Below are positions 58,492-64,000 of a stretch of 64,000 bases of DNA, in pieces; position 1 is the stretch's first letter, and each line of letters starts with the position of its first letter. The stretch comes from Actinomadura syzygii. Lineage in GTDB: Bacteria; Actinomycetota; Actinomycetes; Streptosporangiales; Streptosporangiaceae. A program made the position numbers and the translations under genes. The DNA lies in NCBI RefSeq assembly GCF_008085905.1, contig NZ_VSFF01000004.1, positions 310,001 to 374,000 of the forward strand, in the 5' to 3' direction. The notes beneath the pieces are model-generated. The model searched no databases, was not told the origin of the DNA, and saw nothing but the letters and a program-made list of their open reading frames with translations.

Positions 58492-59592
58492 ATGCCGCCC
58501 CCGCCCGTACGTGACGACCTGCGCACCACCCGGCCGTACGTCACCGTGCCGTTCTCCTCGCCGATCCGTCCGCTCGCGCACCTGAACAACAACGAGAGTC
58601 CGCACCCGCCGTCCGGGCGGCATCTCGCGGCCCTGCGCGCGGCGGCCGCGCGGGCGCTGGCGACGGCGAACCGCTATCCGGACACCGGGCTGCTCGCGCT
58701 GCGGACCGCCCTCGCCGAATACACCGGTCACGGCGTGCGGGCCGACATGGTGTGGCCGGGAAACGGGTCGAACGAGACGCTGCTGCACCTGCTCCAGGTG
58801 TACGGCGGACCCGGCCGGACGGCCCTCGGCTTCGGGCCCACCTATTCGATGCACCGGCAGATCGCGGCCATCACCGGCACCCGGTGGGCGCAGGCCGACC
58901 GGGGCCCCGATTTCGGAGTGAGCCCCGCGGCGGCCGGTGCCGCGATCGACCGTCACAGGCCCGACGTCGTCTTCCTCTGCGCGCCCAACAACCCGACGGG
59001 AACACCGCTCGATCCCGCGACTCTGGACGTCGTCCTCGGAGCGGAACCGGGTCTGGTGGTGCTGGACGAGGCGTACGTCGAGTTCTCCGCCGCCGGAAGC
59101 CGGGCGGACCTGCTCGCCCGGCATCAGGGACTGGTGATCGCCAGAACCATGTCGAAGGCGTTCGGGATCGCCGGGATCCGGGTGGGATTCCTCGTCGCCT
59201 CGCCCGACCTGCTGGCGCCGCTGCGCGTGGTGGCGCTTCCGTACCACCTGTCGACCCTGACGGTGTCGGTCGCGCTCGCCGCCCTCGAACACGCCGGGGA
59301 GTCGCTGGCGCACGTCCCGGGCATCCTCGCCGAGCGCGAAAGGCTGCGCGGCGCGCTGGCGGACGCCGGTCACGCGGTCGCGCCGAGCGACACGAATTTC
59401 CTGTTCTTCGACACCAACACCGATTCCGCCGCGGTCGCGGCCGAGTTGGCCGGACGCGGTGTGCTGGTCCGTGACCTGGGCCATGCCGGGTGGTTGCGCG
59501 TGAGTGTTGGAAGCCCCGAAGAGAACGACGTCTTCCTCAAGGTCCTGACAGAAATCTGCACTATCGGAGGGTCACCATGTCCATCGGTCTGA
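58492..59592 (+). CDS. Aminotransferase, histidinol-phosphate-aminotransferase-like
   Basis: Seen: 366 residues of fold type I: NNNESPHPPSG at the N-terminus, YPDTGLLALRTALAEY, NGSNETLLHLLQ, APNNPTGTPLDP, DEAYVEFS, and RTMSKAFGIAGIRVGF with the PLP Lys. Known: HisC-like enzymes often work outside histidine synthesis on other amino acids. No histidine genes are near; the context is peptide/amide catabolism. The ATG lies directly after the GntR stop with GGAG upstream. It overlaps the next gene by 16 nt. Confidence 0.92.
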   Translation: MPPPPVRDDLRTTRPYVTVPFSSPIRPLAHLNNNESPHPPSGRHLAALRAAAARALATANRYPDTGLLALRTALAEYTGHGVRADMVWPGNGSNETLLHLLQVYGGPGRTALGFGPTYSMHRQIAAITGTRWAQADRGPDFGVSPAAAGAAIDRHRPDVVFLCAPNNPTGTPLDPATLDVVLGAEPGLVVLDEAYVEFSAAGSRADLLARHQGLVIARTMSKAFGIAGIRVGFLVASPDLLAPLRVVALPYHLSTLTVSVALAALEHAGESLAHVPGILAERERLRGALADAGHAVAPSDTNFLFFDTNTDSAAVAAELAGRGVLVRDLGHAGWLRVSVGSPEENDVFLKVLTEICTIGGSPCPSV

Positions 59593-60800
59593 GTGAGCGG
59601 GCGGGGGCGATCGCCGGTTCCGCGACCATGGCGGTCTCGGCCCGAGCGGCGGAACTGCGCGCGGCCGGAAACCGCGTCGTGAGCTTCGGGGCGGGCGAGC
59701 CGGACTTCCCCACCCCCGGGCACATCGTCGAGGCCGCCCAGCGAGCCTGCGCGGACCCTGTCAACCACCGCTACACCTCGTCGGCCGGGCTGGCGGAGCT
59801 GCGCCGCGCCGTCGCCGAGTCCGTGCTGGCCGACACGGGCCTCGCGATCGACAAGACGGACGTCCTGGTGACCAACGGCGCCAAGCAGGCCGTCTACCTA
59901 GCGTGCATGGTCCTGCTGAACCCGGGCGACGAGGCGCTCGTCCCCAGCCCCTATTGGACGACCTATCCGGAGGCCGTACGGCTCACCGGCGCGACGCCCG
60001 TCCCGGTGCGCAGCGATCCCGCCCGGGACTACAAGGTGACGCCCGAAGCCCTGGACGCCCACCTCACGCCGCGCACCAAAGTGCTGCTCTTCGGGTCACC
60101 GGCCAACCCGACCGGGACCGTGTATACGCCCGAGGAGATCCGAGCCATCGGCGACTGGGCGGCGCAGCGCGGGATATGGGTGATCAGCGACGAGATCTAC
60201 CAGCACCTTCTGTACGACGGCGCGGTGGCCGCTTCCATGCCCGTCGCGGCGCCCGGTGTCAGGGACCAGTGCATCGTGATCGGCGGCGTGTCGAAGACGT
60301 ACGCCATGACGGGCTGGCGGGTCGGCTGGCTGTACGGCCCGGCCGGCGCGGTGAAGGCGGCCGTCAACCTGCAGTCCCACATGTCGTCGAACGTCTCGAA
60401 CGTCGCCCAGGCCGCCGCGATGGCGGCGCTGCGGGCGGGCCGTCCGGGGTTCGAGGACGTCCTGGCGTCCTACGATCGGCGCCGCCACCTCATGGTCGAC
60501 ATACTCCAGGGGATCCGCGGAGTCGACTGCCCCACTCCCACCGGGGCCTTCTACTGCTTCCCCTCGGTGAAGCGGCTGCTCACCCGCTCGATCCTCGGCC
60601 ACTCGTTCGCCTCGACCGCGGAGCTGGCGACGTTCGTCCTGGACCGGGTGTCGGTGGCCCTCCTGCCCGGCGAAGCGTTCGGCGCCCCCGGCTGCCTGCG
60701 CCTGTCCTACGCCCTGGACGACCAGAGCCTCCAGACCGGCCTCGAACGCCTCCAACGGCTTCTCAGTTCGCAGGACCTCCCCCGCGCCCACGTGCACTGA
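59577..60800 (+). CDS. Aspartate/aromatic-type aminotransferase
   Basis: Seen: 407 residues of class I aminotransferase: VVSFGAGEPDFPTPGHIVEA, YTSSAGLAELRRAVAE, NGAKQAVYLA, GSPANPTGTVYTPEE, ISDEIYQHLLYDG, and GGVSKTYAMTGWRVGW with the PLP Lys. Known: such enzymes convert aspartate, aromatic or similar amino acids to keto acids. GGAGG lies 7 nt before the ATG. It ends the gntR operon. With the lyase and the HisC-like enzyme it can deaminate amino acids freed by the amidohydrolases. Confidence 0.93.
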   Translation: MSIGLSERAGAIAGSATMAVSARAAELRAAGNRVVSFGAGEPDFPTPGHIVEAAQRACADPVNHRYTSSAGLAELRRAVAESVLADTGLAIDKTDVLVTNGAKQAVYLACMVLLNPGDEALVPSPYWTTYPEAVRLTGATPVPVRSDPARDYKVTPEALDAHLTPRTKVLLFGSPANPTGTVYTPEEIRAIGDWAAQRGIWVISDEIYQHLLYDGAVAASMPVAAPGVRDQCIVIGGVSKTYAMTGWRVGWLYGPAGAVKAAVNLQSHMSSNVSNVAQAAAMAALRAGRPGFEDVLASYDRRRHLMVDILQGIRGVDCPTPTGAFYCFPSVKRLLTRSILGHSFASTAELATFVLDRVSVALLPGEAFGAPGCLRLSYALDDQSLQTGLERLQRLLSSQDLPRAHVH

Positions 60801-60830
60801 CGCGACCGACGCTGTTCATCTCTCTAAGAG

Positions 60831-60880
60831 GGTGTAGGAAGGTACACCCGCGCTCGGTGCTCAGGCCCATCGAGCGCGGG
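60831..60880. promoter_or_regulatory. Inverted repeat and hairpin before the lipase gene
   Basis: GGTGTA (60831-60836) and TACACC (60843-60848) form an operator-like repeat with 6-nt spacer. Overlapping it, 10-bp arms 60847-60856 and 60871-60880 form a GC-rich hairpin. The second may end the aminotransferase operon; the first may be a repressor site for the lipase gene, whose ATG is 58 nt on. Confidence 0.5.
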
Positions 60881-60905
60881 CGCGGGCGGTCCTAGCGTCA
60901 GCGGC

Positions 60906-62186
60906 ATGACGAAACTCGTGGCTCGTAGGCGCTCCCATCTCGTCACGCTGGGCGGTGCCGGGATCGTTCTCACCGCGGTTTGCGCGACCGCGATCGGCCT
61001 CGCCATCAGGCCCCCGAACGGTCACAGCGCCACCGCCGCCAACGCGGCTACCCTCCAGCGCGGCAGCGTGGTGTCGGTGACCAGGGTCGCGCACATGTCG
61101 CCCGCGCAGACCCGTGCCTACCTCACCTCGATCGACCCCGCGCTCGGATCACCCCGTCCCCGCAACGGCGTGGACACCTACCGGGTCGTCTATCGGACGA
61201 TCTCTCCCAGCGGCGGGCCCACGACCGCGAGCGGCGTGGTCTCCCTGCCGCTCGCAGCGGCGAAGAAGGCACTGCGGCCGGTCAGTTTCGCCCACGGAAC
61301 CCATGTCTCCAGGTACTACGCGGGCTCGATCGCCGAGGACGGCCAGAGCCGGGCCGCCGCGATCTACTACGCCGCCGCCGGATACGCCGGGGTCGCCCCC
61401 GACTACCTCGGATTGGGACTCGGGCCGGGCACGCATCCGTACATGGACGCGGGTTCCGAGGCATCGGCGTCCCTGGACATGCTGCGCGCCGCACGGTCGG
61501 TCGCAGCCACCCAAGGCGCGCGGTTCGACAGGCGTGTCCTGGTGACCGGGTTCTCCCAAGGCGGTACGGCCGCGATGGCGCTGGGCCGCGAGTTGCAGCG
61601 CGGCGCGGACCCCTACCTTCGGCTCGGAGCGCTCGCCCCCGTCAGCGGCCCCTACGATCTGCGACACGCACAGATCCCGGAATCGCTCCGAGCCGGGTCC
61701 ACGCTCGCGCCGAAGGCGTCTGTGCTGTATCTCGCCTATACGGCGGTCTCGTGGGACCGCCTGTACGACCTCTACGCCTCCCCATCGGAGGTGTTCAAGG
61801 CCCCTTACGACAAGATCGTGGAGGGTCTTTTCGACGGCACCAAGGACCAGGACACCGAGATCATGCCGCGACTGCCGGACACACCCGGAGAACTGCTCAC
61901 TCCCCGATACCGGCAGTGGCTGCTCCATCCCTCCGGGGCGCTGCTGCGAGCCATCCGGTCGTCCGACGGCACCTGTGATTGGGGACCGCGCGTCCCGATC
62001 CGGCTGTCGGCCGGATCGGGAGACGAGCAGGTCACCTTCTCCAACACGCTCAACTGCGCGGCAGCCCTGCGTTCACACGGCGCGAAGCCGCACCTCGTCG
62101 ACTACGGCCGGGACATGCGGCATATGAATTCACTCTCCCGGGGCGTCCCCGACACCCTCCGCTGGTTCCAACACCTCGAACGATGA
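60906..62186 (+). CDS. Secreted lipase/esterase (alpha/beta hydrolase)
   Basis: Seen: 426 residues. A signal segment (LVTLGGAGIVLTAVCATAIG) leads to a mature enzyme with SFAHGTHV (oxyanion region), the nucleophile motif GFSQGG in VTGFSQGGTAAMALG, the acid region SAGSGDEQVTF and a C-terminal HMNSL His. Known: the pattern matches secretory lipases of the LIP type in actinomycetes, which hydrolyse triglycerides or other esters; some act on steroid or polyketide esters. No clear ribosome-binding site. It is a single-gene unit ending at the hairpin at 62204. Confidence 0.85.
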   Translation: MTKLVARRRSHLVTLGGAGIVLTAVCATAIGLAIRPPNGHSATAANAATLQRGSVVSVTRVAHMSPAQTRAYLTSIDPALGSPRPRNGVDTYRVVYRTISPSGGPTTASGVVSLPLAAAKKALRPVSFAHGTHVSRYYAGSIAEDGQSRAAAIYYAAAGYAGVAPDYLGLGLGPGTHPYMDAGSEASASLDMLRAARSVAATQGARFDRRVLVTGFSQGGTAAMALGRELQRGADPYLRLGALAPVSGPYDLRHAQIPESLRAGSTLAPKASVLYLAYTAVSWDRLYDLYASPSEVFKAPYDKIVEGLFDGTKDQDTEIMPRLPDTPGELLTPRYRQWLLHPSGALLRAIRSSDGTCDWGPRVPIRLSAGSGDEQVTFSNTLNCAAALRSHGAKPHLVDYGRDMRHMNSLSRGVPDTLRWFQHLER

Positions 62187-62203
62187 CGACGCCCCGACGG
62201 TCT

Positions 62204-62240
62204 GTGGATCGCTGGCTGCGGACCGCAGCCAGCGATCCAC
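62204..62240 (+). terminator. Very strong hairpin after the lipase gene
   Basis: A perfect 17-bp stem (62204-62220 with 62224-62240) with a 3-nt loop GAC, 18 nt after the stop. No T-run follows. Confidence 0.8.
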
Positions 62241-62436
62241 TCCGGGACCGGAGGACAACTCGTCTCGCTGCGCGGGTGGCATCGGATCGGCCCGACGGCA
62301 TCGTGCGGCCCATCTCAGCCCGGCCGCGTGAGTAGACCGGGCGACCGCGACGGCGCCGGGCGGCTCTGCCCCTTCGGCCTGCCCCACCGGCCACCCGCCA
62401 GGGCCGAGAAGAGAGGGCACGGCCTACCGGGCGGAC

Positions 62437-62604
62437 CTACGACTGCGGCTCGGCCTCCGTCCTGGCCAGGCGTGTACGTAGGGATGACGGATCGGTCGAG
62501 CAGGACGACACCAGGACGCCTGCCACGGTTCGCATCGGGAGAGCGGGCATCGGGGGACAGATACATCGGACGCGGCCGCACTGCCCGCACACCGGAACGC
62601 TCAT
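62437..62604 (-). CDS. Small Cys-rich protein (55 residues)
   Basis: Seen: MSVPVCGQCGRVRCICPP at the N-terminus places Cys at 6, 9, 14 and 16, a CxxC plus CxC cluster that could hold one zinc; the rest is polar without a known motif. TTTGGAGGAAGG lies 8-10 nt before the ATG, a strong ribosome-binding site, which is the main reason for calling it. No homology recognised. The surrounding 62241-62892 holds no other gene that I can support. Confidence 0.45.
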   Translation of the reverse strand: MSVPVCGQCGRVRCICPPMPALPMRTVAGVLVSSCSTDPSSLRTRLARTEAEPQS

Positions 62605-62892
62605 GACGCCTTCCTCCAAAGGGGGAACGTTTACCCGGCCCCTTTACCCGCCAGTTTCTTGATTCCACGCACCTTCAATCTGACCAGGGCATCCTTGCGG
62701 CACGCGCCATCTCCTGCGCCGGAACAGGAGGATCATCCATTTGCGCACGATGAACCTGGTCACCGCACAATGGAAGGGTAAGACTGGGCTCCCGCCGACG
62801 AACTGTCGGAGTTGCTTTGCTCGCCACGGCTTCGTCGTGATCGGTGTCCGCGAACGGAACGGCGCGGTGATGTTGACCGTTCTGGGAGGATC

Positions 62893-63819
62893 ATGGGCAT
62901 GCGTGTCGCCGCAGCACAAGCCCGATGCCCCTGGCTCGACTCCACCGCCGGGGTCGCCAAGGTGGTGGAGTTCCTTCAACGGGCCGCCGCGGACCGGATC
63001 GACCTGGTCGCCTTCCCCGAGACGTTCCTGTCGGGCTACCCGTTCTGGGTCGAGCAGACCGGCGGGGCCCGGTTCGACGACCCCGACCAGAAACGCGCTT
63101 ACGCCGCCTACCTGGACGCCGCAGTCGAACTCGACGGCCCCGAGCTACGCGTGATCGTCGAGGCCGTCCGCGACCTGAAGGTCTTCACCTACCTGGGCAT
63201 CACCGAACGGGTCCGCGGAACCGTCTACTGCACGCTCCTCGCGATCTCCCCGGAGGACGGGATCGTCGGCGTCCACCGCAAGTTGATGCCCACGCACGAG
63301 GAACGCCTGGTGTGGGGCATCGGCGACGGGCACGGCCTGCGCACCCATCGGATCGGCGGCATCTCCGTCGGCGGCCTGATCTGCTGGGAGAACTGGATGC
63401 CGCTAGCTCGGCACGCCCTCTACGCCCAAGGCGAGGATCTGCACGTCTCGGTTTGGCCAGGCTCGTCCCGCCTCACCGGGGACATCACCCGGTTCATCGC
63501 CCTCGAAGGCCGCGTCTACTCCCTGGCCGCCGGCACCCTGTTCTCCTACGCCGACATCCCCACCGACTTCCCCTTCCACGACCAACTCGCCGAACAAGCG
63601 TCCCGCTACGACGGCGGCTCGGCCATCGCCGGGCCAGACGGCCAATGGGTCGTTCCGCCGGTCTCGGGCGAGGAACGGCTCGTCACCGCCGACATCGACC
63701 CCGCCGCCGTCCGCGCCGAGCGCCAGAACTTCGACCCCGCCGGCCACTACGCACGAGCCGACGTCCTCCGCCTCAACGTTGATCGCCGCCGCCCGGTTCC
63801 GGCAGAGTACGTCGATTGA
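62893..63819 (+). CDS. Nitrilase-family carbon-nitrogen hydrolase
   Basis: Seen: 308 residues. The catalytic triad Glu43 (FPETFLSGYP), Lys130 (HRKLMPT) and Cys164 (GGLICWENWMPL) is complete. CWENWMP with a Trp after the Cys is typical of true nitrilases and cyanide dihydratases, not of amidases of the family. Known: such enzymes convert nitriles to acids with release of ammonia. GGGAGGA ends 2 nt before the ATG; a second ATG follows two codons later. The gene stands alone; its substrate cannot be inferred. Confidence 0.92.
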   Translation: MGMRVAAAQARCPWLDSTAGVAKVVEFLQRAAADRIDLVAFPETFLSGYPFWVEQTGGARFDDPDQKRAYAAYLDAAVELDGPELRVIVEAVRDLKVFTYLGITERVRGTVYCTLLAISPEDGIVGVHRKLMPTHEERLVWGIGDGHGLRTHRIGGISVGGLICWENWMPLARHALYAQGEDLHVSVWPGSSRLTGDITRFIALEGRVYSLAAGTLFSYADIPTDFPFHDQLAEQASRYDGGSAIAGPDGQWVVPPVSGEERLVTADIDPAAVRAERQNFDPAGHYARADVLRLNVDRRRPVPAEYVD

Positions 63820-63907
63820 CGACTTCCGGTCTTGCGAGGCTCACCGCCTTGTCGATCCGGAAATCTTATGTCGCGTCTACCCTGGTGGGCCGGGCTGGCC
63901 CAGATGC

Positions 63908-63937
63908 ACGTGAAGGCAATCCGTTTTGCCTTCACGT
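63908..63937. terminator. Hairpin near the right edge
   Basis: Perfect 12-bp arms (63908-63919 and 63926-63937) with a 6-nt loop, followed by CTTG. It lies 88 nt beyond the nitrilase stop and probably ends that transcript. The rest of the window to 64000 shows no gene I can support. Confidence 0.7.
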
Positions 63938-64000
63938 CTTGATCAAGGGTGCCCGTCATCTTGTCCGGCAGGGCCTCGGTAGGTCTCGATCAGCGACTTA

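Noticed and set aside
1..64000. CRISPR array, tRNA, rRNA, insertion sequence or prophage
   Set aside because: No regularly spaced repeats, cloverleaf-like sequences, transposase or phage structural genes were found on reading both strands.

Overview
This 64 kb window comes from a high-GC actinomycete, most likely a filamentous, spore-forming one. It has strongly GC-biased third codon positions, GTG starts, genes overlapping by GTGA or ATGA, ECF sigma/ZAS anti-sigma pairs, a SARP regulator, TTA-containing regulatory and tailoring genes, and an aromatic type II polyketide locus. The genus cannot be fixed from sequence alone. I saw no tRNA, rRNA, CRISPR array or insertion sequence.

Left part (1-12000). 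The edge holds the start of a P-loop ATPase/regulator, followed by about 1.5 kb of decayed DNA with remnants of a histidine kinase and a P-loop ATPase. Next come a large SF1 helicase with a coiled-coil insertion (1744-4953) and a PhzF-like protein. From 6.4 to 12 kb lies an ECF sigma island: sigma and anti-sigma genes, a secreted two-CHRD protein, a lipoprotein with Yx(F/W/Y)xxD motifs, a second anti-sigma gene behind a decayed sigma gene, and a small secreted protein. Four promoters there share a GAACC / 16-17 nt / CGT motif, so the island looks like one local regulon. A TetR gene with a perfect 24-bp palindrome and a paired SMR exporter follow.

Centre (13.5-37.8 kb). A type II polyketide cluster of actinorhodin-like logic. 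KR and biotin carrier protein genes run left. Running right are an NTF2-like protein, KS-alpha, chain length factor, ACP, didomain aromatase/cyclase, MBL-fold second-ring cyclase, flavin reductase, two-component monooxygenase, fused acetyl-CoA carboxyltransferase, biotin carboxylase and a SnoaL-like protein. The chain length factor keeps the gating residues of the actinorhodin octaketide factor. Tailoring genes follow: esterase, bicovalent FAD oxidase, Baeyer-Villiger-type monooxygenase, WrbA-like quinone reductase, MDR reductase, aldo/keto reductase, a lipocalin-like protein and two paralogous proteins of unknown function. A SARP gene (36958-37776) with a TTA codon is the probable activator. 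Matching 11-bp direct repeats lie in the KR/NTF2 intergenic region and before the monooxygenase operon.

Right part (38-64 kb). A four-gene CHAT/TPR cassette comes first; its protease and TPR halves look like the two pieces of a normally fused protein in swapped order. Secreted proteins (a beta-propeller and a DUF4360-like protein), a nitroreductase and an esterase follow. Next is a peptide/amide uptake and catabolism unit: two amidohydrolases, a five-gene oligopeptide ABC transporter, a PLP lyase, a GntR regulator and two aminotransferases. Its three promoter regions share a 19-bp motif that is the probable GntR operator. A secreted lipase, a tiny Cys-rich protein and a nitrilase-family hydrolase close the window.
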